Positions 8,884-18,604 of a stretch of DNA of 64,000 nt are shown here, piece after piece. The position numbers and the translations under genes were made by a program. The stretch covers positions 1 through 64,000 of IMG/VR virus record IMGVR_UViG_3300037119_004556; one strand, given 5' to 3'. Numbering within the stretch: position 1 is the stretch's first letter; each line of letters starts with the position of its first letter. The stretch comes from a virus. The notes below the pieces were generated by a model. It was given only the letters and a program-made list of their open reading frames with translations, did not search any database and had not been told where the DNA came from.

Positions 8884-10688
8884 TGCCGCACCGCCGCGAG
8901 TCGTCGCACAAGCCGCTGTTCGACCCGCCCAAGAGCAGAGGGTCCGTCGTTGCCGTGTCGCCGTTGCCGCCGCTCCCAGCGCCGGTGATCTACTACGACA
9001 CACGCCACCATGATGGTGGCACGAGCGACCTGCTCAACTTGGGCACGGCGGGCGCGGTCTTCGATCTACCGATCGAGGATCGAAGCGGCGGCCCCTGGAC
9101 GGGGGACTGGTGGGCGATCAAGCGATACAACTACTTCGCCCAGCCGGACAGCGGATCGTCGTTCCCGACCGGCTGGGACGATCTCGGAGGGCCGCCTACG
9201 ACCGCCGCGTTCCTGATGGTGACCGTCCTGCCCTCCACGATCCTCACCGCGCTCCGCGGCACCGGCGTGCCGACTGAGGCTTGGACCGGGTCCGAGTGCG
9301 AATGGTTCTTCACCGACGTAGCCGGGGACGGGATTCAGGTCGGTGTCGGTTCGACATACCTCTACGAGGACACGGGCAACCCCACGATGTTCGAGGGGTT
9401 TCAAGAGAGCTTCTGGGACGTCGCCTTCGCCGGTCTGCTCTATCAGTTCACCGACATCGAAGCATGGGGAGCCGACAACTCGATCACGGACCCAAGCAAC
9501 TACCTGTTCGGTCACTACTTCGACGCTGCCACTCGCACGATGTGGGACTTCATCTACGACGGCGCAGGTGGGCTGACCGAGTTCGAGCACACGTTCACGG
9601 CTGACGGTGCCGAGGAGTTCCCCGTCAGCCCACCTGCACCCAACGAATGGTTCGAGATGGAAGATGACCTCGACGCCTACGGCGGCGCGGTCGCGGCCGA
9701 AGCCGCCGAGACGGCGATGGTGCGAATGTACTGGGGGATCGGCTACCACGCCGGGCCATCGCTGCCCGGTCTCGGCACGGCCTGGAACTGCTGCACGACC
9801 AAAGGTTTGTGGCGTCCAACGAGCAAGCCGACTCTGACCCAGATCCACGAGATCTGGCTGCAAGCGACCACGCCGTACGTGGTCCCGATCCCGACCGGCG
9901 GGACGATCACGACGGACGGCGGATACACGTATCACACGTTCACGGCGGACGGGACGTTCGACCCGAACGGCTATCCCGCGCCGATCGAACGGTTCGCTAT
10001 CGCGGGCGGCGCGGCGGGTGGCGATCCTGGCTCGGAGCGGACCGGCGGTGGCGGTGGCAACGGCGAGTACGACGTTACGACCGGGGTCATCACGGTCCCG
10101 GAGGTCATCACGATCGGCCCTGGCGGCACAGTCGTCCCGAACTCGAACGGGTCGAGCGGTGGTCCGACCGTCATCGTCGGTGCGACGACGACAACGCTCG
10201 CCGGTGGCGCGGGCGGCGGCGCGAACGGGTCCGGCACGGCGAACGGATCGAGCGGCGTAGCGGGCGGCGGCGGCGGGCAGCATGGTGGTACTGGCGGCGG
10301 GGGCGTTCACTCGGGCGGTAACGGCTACAACTCTGGTGGTGCCGACAACTTCGGCGCCGGGGGTGGCGGCGGCGCGGCAGCGAACGGTGGGAACGCTCAG
10401 TCGAGCACATCGGGACACGCCGGTGACGGCGGCGCAGGCGTCGAATGGCCCGCTGGCTCAGGCGACTTCTACGGTGATGGTGGACCTGGCGGCGCTCAAC
10501 GGTTCACGGGCACCTACGTCGGCGGGACGGCTCCTCACAGCGGCGCTGTCGGAGCTACGGACGGCCCCGACATCGCCGCTGTAGCACCCGCAGCGAACAC
10601 CGGTTCAGGTGGCGCAGGCGGAGCGTTCGGTCTGACGGCCACGCCTGGCGCGGCCGGTCGGGTCGTGTATCGGTATCCGACGCCGTAG
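8883..10688 (+). CDS. Tail protein: SSHKPLFD N-terminus, LamG-like domain, Gly-rich tip (601 aa)
   Basis: Start chosen at 8883 (TGATG coupling with the sulfotransferase), which places SSHKPLFDPP at residues 7-16. Next comes a domain of about 300 residues (YYDTRHHDGG, LNLGTAGAVFDL) that resembles a domain in the next gene and looks like a concanavalin/LamG fold. From about residue 370 the chain becomes extremely Gly-rich, resembling the polyglycine tips of some phage adhesins. Probably a receptor-binding or accessory fibre. Confidence 0.7.
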   Translation: MPHRRESSHKPLFDPPKSRGSVVAVSPLPPLPAPVIYYDTRHHDGGTSDLLNLGTAGAVFDLPIEDRSGGPWTGDWWAIKRYNYFAQPDSGSSFPTGWDDLGGPPTTAAFLMVTVLPSTILTALRGTGVPTEAWTGSECEWFFTDVAGDGIQVGVGSTYLYEDTGNPTMFEGFQESFWDVAFAGLLYQFTDIEAWGADNSITDPSNYLFGHYFDAATRTMWDFIYDGAGGLTEFEHTFTADGAEEFPVSPPAPNEWFEMEDDLDAYGGAVAAEAAETAMVRMYWGIGYHAGPSLPGLGTAWNCCTTKGLWRPTSKPTLTQIHEIWLQATTPYVVPIPTGGTITTDGGYTYHTFTADGTFDPNGYPAPIERFAIAGGAAGGDPGSERTGGGGGNGEYDVTTGVITVPEVITIGPGGTVVPNSNGSSGGPTVIVGATTTTLAGGAGGGANGSGTANGSSGVAGGGGGQHGGTGGGGVHSGGNGYNSGGADNFGAGGGGGAAANGGNAQSSTSGHAGDGGAGVEWPAGSGDFYGDGGPGGAQRFTGTYVGGTAPHSGAVGATDGPDIAAVAPAANTGSGGAGGAFGLTATPGAAGRVVYRYPTP

Positions 10689-10703
10689 CTAGGGTCGCGT
10701 CCG

Positions 10704-12731
10704 ATGCCGATCTTCCACGATTCGTCGCACACGCCGCTGTTCGATGTCCCGATCACACATGGCAAGATCGACATCCTCGGTTCGCCGTTCGGCGGTGTCC
10801 CGCTGCCCGGGGTGTGGGTGCGCGATGACCGTTACTTCCCGGGGGCCAGCACGGAGCAGGCTCGCTGGGCGATCCCGACGACGAACGCCGTCGTGCAGGT
10901 CTCGAACTGGGCGAACGGTCTGATCAACTTCTACGGGCAACTGTCAGCGATCGCCACCGCTGACATCACGGGCGTGCTCGACTTCCTGGTGCTCCCGGCT
11001 GGCGGGGCGATCAGGCGACCGTGGGGTGGACGGGCGGCGGCCGGGACGAAGCTCGCCGTCGTCAACAACCACTATGACACGCCGCAATCCTCGAACCCGG
11101 CGCGTCTCTACGATCTCAGCGACCCGACCAACATCACCCTGATCACGAACAAGAGCGTCGGCCCCTACGGGATCGGCTCCGGTTCCGGGTTCTCTAGCTG
11201 CTGCCTCGATCCGAACAACGTCTTGTGGTTCACCCATCTGAGCGGGTCCACGTATCGGATTGTCGGTTCCGACTTTGACACCGCCAACGTCACCGACCAC
11301 GGCCCCTTCAACCTGTCACATCAGGTGTTCGGGCTCGGCATGGTCGACCACGTCTTCGTGAACGCGGGCACCTACTACGGGGCGATCGCCGGTCGTCAAA
11401 CCCTGTCGGTGTTCTCGACGGCGGGCATTGTCGGCACGGCGTCGTTGGGCACCGGCGCGACGTCGATCCCGTTCGACTGCTGGCGGGCCACCGATTCACT
11501 GCTGCTCGTCCACGTGCTCGACAGCACCGGCAGCGTCATGCGACTCAAGGGCATCAACGTTTCGACGCCGTCGTCGCCGACCGTCGCCTGGACGTGGACA
11601 CCGGGCCATCAGATCGAGTTCGTCGGCTGCCCCGACGCGGCCACGGCGATCTTCACCAACCTCGACAACGGCGACTGGGACTGGTTCGACCTGGCAACAC
11701 AGACCGTCACCCACACACTGGCGCCGGACGCGTCCGGGTTCGCTAGCGGCGGCGTGCTGCTCACTGACGGCAGCATCGCCGCGCTCGCGAACGATCTCGG
11801 TGAGGGCGACGGGATCATCTTCATCCCCCGTCCGCGCGAGCAGCCGAGTCCGAACCAGGCGGCAGGGCCGCGACCGTGGCGCACCCCGGTCACCGAACCA
11901 TCGACCGGACTCGGTGCGGCGATCGTCAAGTGGGATTCGCGTCTGTTGACCTCGGTCACGGCCGGGGCGACGTTCCCGAACACCGGGTCGGCTGGCTCGG
12001 TGTTCGACCTCAAGATCGTTGACGACGGGCCGGGCGACGTCATCTACGCGAAGAAGCAGGTCAACTGGGCGGGCGGCGCGGACTTCGGGCCGAACGCGAC
12101 ATTGCCGAGCGAGTCGGACATGGGTGGCGACTGGTCGGCCGGACCGGCGACGTTCATCTTCGCCCTACCCGCAGGGCACCGCACATTCGAGAACACGATC
12201 GGATACATCGAGGTTGACATCATCCCCGGCGACGGCGGCGCATACGACTTCGTCACCCCCTCCGCGGAAGGGTTCGCGTTCGACGGTGGCTTCTCCGGTC
12301 TGTACGGCGCGTCGCTGGGCGACTCGATCGGCGAGGGCACGTTCTTCGAGGCGTACTGGGATGAGACGATCACGAACCCGTTGATGGACCGCGACATCGA
12401 CCTGCTCGTCGCGCTCTACATCGACCCGGCGTCACGTTCGTATGGCGTGTGGGTCGTTGATAGCGGCGGCGTCAACACGGTCGCCCACGACGACAACGCA
12501 TACCCGGAGGGTCCCAACGTTGACGAGTATTTCTTCGAGAACGGGACGTGGCCGTGCCCGCAGTTCGATTCGCAGGGCACGACCGCCTCCGATCTGTTCC
12601 TGTTCTTCGCTGGCACCGCACACGACACCGCCGTCGCCGGTAACCCGTGGGATGGTTGCGTGTGGGCCGGGTTGTACCGCGGTCGCCCGTCGAACAGTGA
12701 ACTGTTGGCGTTGTACGCGTCGTCGTTCTGA
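10704..12731 (+). CDS. Large tail/fibre protein sharing SSHTPLFD motif (675 aa)
   Basis: N-terminus DSSHTPLFDVPITHGK repeats the motif of 6434 and 8883. Residues ~50-380 contain recurring short beta segments consistent with a beta-propeller or solenoid. The C-terminal ~270 residues (VKWDSRLL, NTGSAGSVFDLKIVDDG) are homologous to the LamG-like domain of 8883-10688. The pair therefore looks like a duplicated or shuffled module. Likely peripheral tail protein; the ligand is unknown. Confidence 0.7.
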   Translation: MPIFHDSSHTPLFDVPITHGKIDILGSPFGGVPLPGVWVRDDRYFPGASTEQARWAIPTTNAVVQVSNWANGLINFYGQLSAIATADITGVLDFLVLPAGGAIRRPWGGRAAAGTKLAVVNNHYDTPQSSNPARLYDLSDPTNITLITNKSVGPYGIGSGSGFSSCCLDPNNVLWFTHLSGSTYRIVGSDFDTANVTDHGPFNLSHQVFGLGMVDHVFVNAGTYYGAIAGRQTLSVFSTAGIVGTASLGTGATSIPFDCWRATDSLLLVHVLDSTGSVMRLKGINVSTPSSPTVAWTWTPGHQIEFVGCPDAATAIFTNLDNGDWDWFDLATQTVTHTLAPDASGFASGGVLLTDGSIAALANDLGEGDGIIFIPRPREQPSPNQAAGPRPWRTPVTEPSTGLGAAIVKWDSRLLTSVTAGATFPNTGSAGSVFDLKIVDDGPGDVIYAKKQVNWAGGADFGPNATLPSESDMGGDWSAGPATFIFALPAGHRTFENTIGYIEVDIIPGDGGAYDFVTPSAEGFAFDGGFSGLYGASLGDSIGEGTFFEAYWDETITNPLMDRDIDLLVALYIDPASRSYGVWVVDSGGVNTVAHDDNAYPEGPNVDEYFFENGTWPCPQFDSQGTTASDLFLFFAGTAHDTAVAGNPWDGCVWAGLYRGRPSNSELLALYASSF

Positions 12732-12768
12732 GGGTCCCCCGGTCGCGGGTTGCGACTCACTAGGTTGG

Positions 12769-13539
12769 ATGCCCATGTCGGTCGAGACCCACTTCTACAA
12801 CTGGGGTTTGCTCGCCGACCCGGCCACCCCGAAGTACCACACCTGCTCCCCGAACCTGATCTGCCTCGGGAACTATCTCGGTAAACGGTTCGCGATGACG
12901 AACAACGGCTGCTACGGGCAGCGTCCGATCCGGGGCGGCACGACTCCATCGGTCCACTGGTGGGGCGCGGCGACGGACCGCAACTATCCGGATCGGCTGA
13001 CCGCCAAGAACGTGATCATCCCATTCCTGATCGACAACTCGCATGAGTTGCACGTCCAGGCGATCCACGACTACTTCGGGTCACGGATCTGGCGTGCCGG
13101 GCGCACATCGAGTGTCGCCGACGCGCACACGTCGTGGTGGAAGACGAACACGACCGCCGAGGGGATGGGCGACGCGTGGGCGACGTACTTCCACATCGAA
13201 ACGAACCCGGAAGGGTGGGGTGACGCTGTCGACATCTCCGCCCGTCTCGGCCTCGCACCGCCGCCGGTCAACCCGCCACCGCTTCCACCGTCAGGAGTTG
13301 CCATCGTGTTCCCTCGTGTCATCAAGCCCGGTATGGAAGGCCCAGACGTCGCAATGGTCCAGACCGTGATCCGTGCCCCGGGCGCGGTCGGCGGCTCGAA
13401 GACGATCATCGTTGACGGCAAGTACGGGGCGCAGACCGTCACCGCCGTGAAGAACATCCAGACGGCGTTCAAGCTGACGCCGGATGGGATCATCGGCCCT
13501 CAGACGCAGGCTGTGTTCATCCAACTCGCCAACTCGTAG
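12769..13539 (+). CDS. Probable lysin: M15-like peptidase domain plus peptidoglycan-binding domain (256 aa)
   Basis: Residues ~50-70 contain SVHWWGAATD, matching the SxHxxGxAxD zinc motif of M15 (VanY-type) peptidases, and a later HIETNPEGWGD could supply the third ligand, although the usual E-W-W-H is not intact. After a Pro-rich linker, residues ~185-255 form a PG_binding_1-like repeat (VDGKYGAQTVTAVKNIQ, DGIIGPQTQAVF). Neighbouring holin-like gene supports an endolysin role. An alternative in-frame ATG lies at 12775. Catalytic assignment is tentative; the cell-wall-binding domain is clear. Confidence 0.65.
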   Translation: MPMSVETHFYNWGLLADPATPKYHTCSPNLICLGNYLGKRFAMTNNGCYGQRPIRGGTTPSVHWWGAATDRNYPDRLTAKNVIIPFLIDNSHELHVQAIHDYFGSRIWRAGRTSSVADAHTSWWKTNTTAEGMGDAWATYFHIETNPEGWGDAVDISARLGLAPPPVNPPPLPPSGVAIVFPRVIKPGMEGPDVAMVQTVIRAPGAVGGSKTIIVDGKYGAQTVTAVKNIQTAFKLTPDGIIGPQTQAVFIQLANS

Positions 13540-13548
13540 GAGAACCAA

Positions 13549-13848
13549 ATGAACGGTCTCATCGCTCGCATCAGGGTGCTCGGCACCGCCGTCAACACGT
13601 GGCTCGTCGCCGCCGCTCTGATCGCCCCCATCATCATCGGCGAGGTCGCCGAGGAGTTGCCGTCCGACAAGGCCGAGGTGTTCACGAAGTGGGGCAGCAA
13701 GGTCGTGTCGTGGATCGGCGCCGCGATCGCGATCGTGCGCCGCTCGACACCGGTCATCAAGTCGCAGCGTGGCCTGCTCGCCCCCGAGCCGGGCACCCCT
13801 GTCGTCCCGATGGCGAACGTCACCGGCGACAACGCTCACGCCGGTTAA
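13549..13848 (+). CDS. Holin-like small membrane protein (99 aa)
   Basis: Preceded by TAGGAGAACCAA. A hydrophobic segment (TWLVAAALIAPIIIGEVA, residues 17-34) and a second weaker one (WIGAAIAIV) are followed by a polar Pro-rich tail. Size, topology and position after the lysin fit a holin, which would permeabilise the membrane at lysis. Its stop shares bases TTAA with the convergent gene on the minus strand. Confidence 0.6.
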   Translation: MNGLIARIRVLGTAVNTWLVAAALIAPIIIGEVAEELPSDKAEVFTKWGSKVVSWIGAAIAIVRRSTPVIKSQRGLLAPEPGTPVVPMANVTGDNAHAG

Positions 13849-16800
13849 TCCGCTGACTGTGTGAGCACCACTGTTGGTGCGAGCACTTCGAGCGTGACGA
13901 TGGTGGCGTACACGTCGAGGTCGACGGTCGGGGTGAGCACTTCGAGTTCGACGGTCGGCGCCAGCACTTCGAGCGTGCATGTCGGGACCAGGACCTCCAA
14001 CGAGACCGTGCCGCGGAACAGGACCCCTGGCGCGGCGCCGACGAGGATGATGTCGCCGGTCGGGATCTCGATCGACGTGGCGGCGCCGGTGCCCGACACC
14101 GATGGTGCGGCACCCGAGAGCGTCACCTGAGCGGTCGGCACGAGCACCGTCGCCGAGCCGGTGGCCGTGACGATCGGTGCCACACCGGTCAGGGTCAGCG
14201 TGCCGGTCGGGATGGTGACGGTGCCCGCTCCGCCGGTCGTGATCGGCGCGACGCCGGTCAGGGTCAGCAGACCGGTCGGGATCTGAATGTTGAAGCCGCC
14301 GGTCGAGGAGACGAACGGGGCGACACCGTTGATCGTCAACGTGCCGGTCGGGACGAGGACGGTCGCGGTCCCGGTCGCGGTGATGACGGGGGCGACACCG
14401 GTCAGCGTGATCTGTCCGGGTGGGATCTCGATCCGGGTGCTGGCGTCGACGGTCGGCGCGACCCCGGTCAGCGTGATCGTGCCGGTCGGCGCGGGGATCG
14501 TGCGAGTGCCGGTCCCGGCGACGGTCGGCGTCCGCCCGCTGATCGTGATCTGCCCGGTCGGGGCGAGAACCGTCGCGGTCCCCGTCGCGGTCACGACCGG
14601 CGCGACGCCGGTCAGCGCGAGGGCGCCAGGCGGGATCGCGATGGTGATTCGGACGGTGACGGCTGGCGCGACGCCTGCGAGCGTCAACGCTCCGACCGGG
14701 GCGAGGATCGTCGCCGTGCCGGTCGGCGTAACAGTCGGCGCGACCCCGGTGATCGTGAGCGTGCCCGGCGGGATTGCGATGGTGGCCGGGGCCGAGATCG
14801 TCGGCGCGACACCGGTCAGCGTCAACGCGCCGATTGGGGCGAGGATCGTCGCGGTGCTCGACCCGGCGACGACCGGTTCGACGCCGGTCAGGGTCAGGTC
14901 GCCGGTCGGGATGTCGATCGTCTGGGCTTCGGGGGCGGGCGGTGCCGAGTGGAACCGTTGCGCCATCACGCGTTGGGCGGCGGTGTTGACGTCGCGTCGG
15001 GCCGCTACGAGGCGGACCTGCAACTGCTGCTTGCGGTTGACATTCGGAACGAGCGGGAAGCCCGCCGCGACCGCGGATGGGAGCAGACCGCCCTGCCGAT
15101 CCGAGCGGCGGCGGCGCAGCATCCACTTCCACGGCGCCGATGCGTCCGGGTTGCGCCATGCGGCGGTGTTGACCGCCTGCCGGTAGGCGGCGTTGGCGTC
15201 GGCGAGGTAGACGGGGTCGTCCCCGGCGAAGATCGTCGGTTCGACCCCGGTGAGCGTGATCAGCCCGACCGGGGCGAGGATCGTCGCCGTTCCGGTGCCT
15301 GCAACGCTCGGAGCGACGCCGTCGATGGTGAGCGCACCGACAGGTGTCAGGATCGTCGCTGTGCCCGTGGCGGTGGCCACAGGGGCCACACCGGTCAGAG
15401 TGAGGTCGCCTGGTGGGATCGCGATCGTCTGCGGGAACGCGATCAGGTTCGGGTCGAGCTTGCTCTGCCGCACCCAGAAGCGGGCGGGGAGTCGGCGGAC
15501 AGCGACGGCCAGCGTCGAGCGGCGACGGTTGACGTCGACGTATAGCGCCGGATCCATGCCGGTCGTGACGTCCGGGGCGATGCCGTCGATGGTGAGCAGA
15601 CCGGGCGGGACGAGGATCGTCGCGGTACTCGAACCGGCAACGACCGGGGCGACGCCCGTCAGTGTCAGTGCGCCGGTCGGGATCTGGACGTTGAAGCCGC
15701 CCGTGGATGACACGAACGGCGAGATGCCGTTGATCGTCAGTTGACCGGTCGGCGCGAGGATCGTCGCCGTCCCTGTCGATGTGACCACGGGGGCGACGCC
15801 GGTGAGGGTGACCGGGCCTGGTGGGACGGGGATCGTGGCGGTGCCCGTCGCGGTGACGACGGGCGCTACGCCGGTAATCGTGAGAGCGCCTGGTGGGACG
15901 GCGATGGTGGCCGTGCCGGTGCCCGCCACGATCGGCGCCACGCCGACGAGGGTCAGGTCTGCCGGTGGGATCGGGATCGTCTGCGCTTCGCCCGGGATCG
16001 TCCCGCCACGCCGAACCGCGGGCCGCTGAACCGGGGCACGTCGGGTAGCCGTGTTGACTGTGGAACGTCGCCGGTTCTGGTCGTAGATGAGGGCGATGTC
16101 CATCCCGGCGGTGACGTCTGGTTCGACGCCGGTGAGCACGATGTCGCCTGGCGGCACCGCGATGGTCTGCGGGTAGGCGACCAGTGGAACGTTGAGGCGA
16201 TGTGAACGCAGCCACGGCCGAGCCGGATCTCGCCGGGTGGCAATCGCGAGGGTGGAGCGGCGGCGGTTCTGGTCAACGATGAGCGACGGGTCCATGCCCG
16301 TCGTGACCGCAGGCGCGACGCCATCAATGGTGAGCGCGCCTGTCGGCACTTGGACGTTGAAGCCACCGGTCGCGCTGACGAACGGCGAGATGCCCAGGAA
16401 CGTGATCGCACCGGTCGGTTCGAGGATTGTCGCCGTGCCCGTTCCGGTGACGGTTGGTGCGACGCCGGTGATGACCAGGTCGCCGGGCGGGATCGCGATG
16501 GTCTGCGCCGCGATCTGAACGGCTTGTGTGGTGCGGGTGCGGGTGGGTCGCTGCCACGGTGGGCCGCGACGACCCGCGGCGGCGAGCGCCCAACGGCGAC
16601 GATTGATGTCGACGTACAGCAACGGGTCCATGCCGACCGCGACGTCGGGTGCGACACCGGCGAACGTGATGTCGCCCGGCGGGATCGGAATGGTCGCCGT
16701 GCCCGTTCCCGCGATCGTGGGGGCGACACCGGCGAAGATCAGATCCGCGACCGGAATGATGATCGTCAGGGCGACGTCAAGCACGAATGGCGGCAACTGG

Positions 16801-17888
16801 TGGTAACGCGGAAGCGAGGCCCGGTGTGCGGTGCGATCAGGCCGTGGACGCACCGCGGCGTGGATTGCTGGTCGTCGTTGCGCAACCAGCATCGGTGCTA
16901 GATCGTCTTCCTGATTGATGACGTACGGCGGAGCCTCGAATCGCCGACGCAACGCCTGGCTGTACGGCTGCAACCCGAGGTTCGGGCGGCGGAATATGTC
17001 GCCGCGCAGGAAGCGATGGTCGTAGGCCAGGTTCGGGATGTCTTCGACGCTCGGCTCCGCAGAGAAGTCATCGAGCGTGATTGCAGACCCCGTCGAGACC
17101 CACCCCGCTATGCCCACATCCCCCGATGTGAACGAGGCATCAAGGCGGGTCAGTTGGAGAACGCCATCGGCGTAGAGGCGGACGCCGGTCCCGGTGGATT
17201 CGCCCTTGATTCGTATGGTGCCCGATGTTGGGGCGACAGCGAATGTGCCGATGTCCGAGATGCCGTTGACGATCGCGTAGACCCTGTAGGTGCCGATCCC
17301 ACTGTCGACGCGCCATACAGCGATGAAGCAGTTGTCAAGGTTGCCGTCCCGTGCGAGAAGCACGACGCCAGCGGTCCCGTCGCCGCTTCCCATCGTGACG
17401 GTCACTTCCGCGGACTGGATGTCGGCGAATCTGTTGGAACGCCAGATCATCCCCCCGATCAGCGGCGAACTGATAGGCACGACGTCAGAGACAATGGACA
17501 GTGGGACTAGCGGCCCGAGGTCGATTACACCTGGCCCCGGGAACCGCCAGTTGTACCCAAGGTCGACGGTCCCTCGGTTGAAGTTGTCTATGATTCGTAG
17601 GTACGGGGGTTGCTGATATCTCGATCGTGTTGAGTGATTCCAGATCGCAGACCGGTCAGGGTCGCGGCGCACCGCTGTGTGGACGGTCTGGTGATGGCGT
17701 GACTGGTCGTTGAGCAGTGAGTCAAGTTGAGGGACGACCGTGACGACCGGGGGGGTGTCCGTCGCGAACGTGATGTCGCCGGTCGGGATGTCGATGGTCA
17801 GCGGTGGTGCCGCCAACGGTCCGACAGCCATCGACACCGGGGGTGCGAGGCGTGGCGGGTTGTGGGCGGGGACCCTGTAGGCGACCAT
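13845..17888 (-). CDS. Giant repetitive structural (tail/fibre) protein (1,347 aa)
   Basis: Start at 17888 overlaps the upstream stop (TGATG). After an N-terminal ~380 residues with a jelly-roll-like region, the protein is a long array of ~28-30-residue beta repeats of the form IPPGDLTLTGVAPVVTATGT. The repeats are interrupted several times by a basic module (DVNRRRSTLAVAVRR). The C-terminal 80 residues change to Val/Leu/Glu-rich repeats (LEVLAPTVELEVLTPT). Such arrays form extended beta-solenoid fibres. Gene family unknown to me. Confidence 0.75.
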   Translation of the reverse strand: MVAYRVPAHNPPRLAPPVSMAVGPLAAPPLTIDIPTGDITFATDTPPVVTVVPQLDSLLNDQSRHHQTVHTAVRRDPDRSAIWNHSTRSRYQQPPYLRIIDNFNRGTVDLGYNWRFPGPGVIDLGPLVPLSIVSDVVPISSPLIGGMIWRSNRFADIQSAEVTVTMGSGDGTAGVVLLARDGNLDNCFIAVWRVDSGIGTYRVYAIVNGISDIGTFAVAPTSGTIRIKGESTGTGVRLYADGVLQLTRLDASFTSGDVGIAGWVSTGSAITLDDFSAEPSVEDIPNLAYDHRFLRGDIFRRPNLGLQPYSQALRRRFEAPPYVINQEDDLAPMLVAQRRPAIHAAVRPRPDRTAHRASLPRYHQLPPFVLDVALTIIIPVADLIFAGVAPTIAGTGTATIPIPPGDITFAGVAPDVAVGMDPLLYVDINRRRWALAAAGRRGPPWQRPTRTRTTQAVQIAAQTIAIPPGDLVITGVAPTVTGTGTATILEPTGAITFLGISPFVSATGGFNVQVPTGALTIDGVAPAVTTGMDPSLIVDQNRRRSTLAIATRRDPARPWLRSHRLNVPLVAYPQTIAVPPGDIVLTGVEPDVTAGMDIALIYDQNRRRSTVNTATRRAPVQRPAVRRGGTIPGEAQTIPIPPADLTLVGVAPIVAGTGTATIAVPPGALTITGVAPVVTATGTATIPVPPGPVTLTGVAPVVTSTGTATILAPTGQLTINGISPFVSSTGGFNVQIPTGALTLTGVAPVVAGSSTATILVPPGLLTIDGIAPDVTTGMDPALYVDVNRRRSTLAVAVRRLPARFWVRQSKLDPNLIAFPQTIAIPPGDLTLTGVAPVATATGTATILTPVGALTIDGVAPSVAGTGTATILAPVGLITLTGVEPTIFAGDDPVYLADANAAYRQAVNTAAWRNPDASAPWKWMLRRRRSDRQGGLLPSAVAAGFPLVPNVNRKQQLQVRLVAARRDVNTAAQRVMAQRFHSAPPAPEAQTIDIPTGDLTLTGVEPVVAGSSTATILAPIGALTLTGVAPTISAPATIAIPPGTLTITGVAPTVTPTGTATILAPVGALTLAGVAPAVTVRITIAIPPGALALTGVAPVVTATGTATVLAPTGQITISGRTPTVAGTGTRTIPAPTGTITLTGVAPTVDASTRIEIPPGQITLTGVAPVITATGTATVLVPTGTLTINGVAPFVSSTGGFNIQIPTGLLTLTGVAPITTGGAGTVTIPTGTLTLTGVAPIVTATGSATVLVPTAQVTLSGAAPSVSGTGAATSIEIPTGDIILVGAAPGVLFRGTVSLEVLVPTCTLEVLAPTVELEVLTPTVDLDVYATIVTLEVLAPTVVLTQSAD

Positions 17889-18604
17889 CAGGACCCGATC
17901 CTCGCGGGCGCCACCATCGGCGGCATCTTGATTTCGGGCGGCATGATGGACGGAAGGGGGTGGACGATGATGTGCTGCGTGCGCCAGGCGGCCGACACGT
18001 CGACACCGAACGTGCCGGGATCTTGTGCAGCCCCGGTGTTCAACTGGCGGGTGGCAACGGTGATCAGACCACCGAGGTTGGTGCCCGCGGTGCCGCACGA
18101 CTTCTGGTAGGGCGGCGACGGCAGGTAGTTGGTGGGCGGCGTGTTGGCCCATGTGTCGTCGTCGGCTTCCTCGCCCGCCATCCCGGCCATGACGATGAAC
18201 AGGTAGTCCTTGACGACGCCCCCGGTCGGTGTCACTGACGGCGGGTCAGGCGTCGCCGATGTCCCGGTGCCGGTCGTCGCGATTTGCGGTGTGATCGACT
18301 TGTCTGCGTTCGAGATTCGCAACGAGATCGTGGCGTCACGCGTGCTGGCCGACGATGTGAACGTCGGGTTGCTGGGGACGCCACCGCCTGTGTACCACAG
18401 GATCTTCAATCCGTTGGCGGCTGACTCATCGAGGATCTCGCCCCAGTTGGTGAGCGCGTTGAGCGTCGCCGACGTCGACCCGATGTCCATCAGGACCAGC
18501 ACAAGGTCGGTAGCGACGATCCCTGCCGGGAGGCTCACGACGTGGCTGGTGCCTGCCGTGTTCGTACTCGACTCGTTGGTCGTCTCGATCGCCGGGAACC
18601 CCAC
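17888..18604 (-). CDS. Minor structural protein, beta-rich (238 aa)
   Basis: Ser/Thr-rich beta protein with segments such as HVVSLPAGIVATDLVLVLMD and LTNWGEILDES that recur in phage tail accessory proteins (the 19526-21445 product has related segments). It ends in a Pro/Met-rich stretch. It is coupled to the giant repeat protein by TGATG. Function inferred only from context. Confidence 0.65.
   Translation of the reverse strand: MGFPAIETTNESSTNTAGTSHVVSLPAGIVATDLVLVLMDIGSTSATLNALTNWGEILDESAANGLKILWYTGGGVPSNPTFTSSASTRDATISLRISNADKSITPQIATTGTGTSATPDPPSVTPTGGVVKDYLFIVMAGMAGEEADDDTWANTPPTNYLPSPPYQKSCGTAGTNLGGLITVATRQLNTGAAQDPGTFGVDVSAAWRTQHIIVHPLPSIMPPEIKMPPMVAPARIGS

Noticed and set aside
9066-10418. 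450-codon antisense frame in a Gly-rich tail gene
   Set aside because: Arises from GGC/GGT repeats read in reverse; no plausible start signal or family.
13900-16760. Spaced repeats resembling a CRISPR array
   Set aside because: They are degenerate codon repeats of a long coding frame with no constant repeat and spacer pattern.
13845-18152. Longer N-terminal extension of the repeat protein to 18152
   Set aside because: The extra 88 codons are read in another frame of the upstream gene; the TGATG junction at 17888 fits the operon better.
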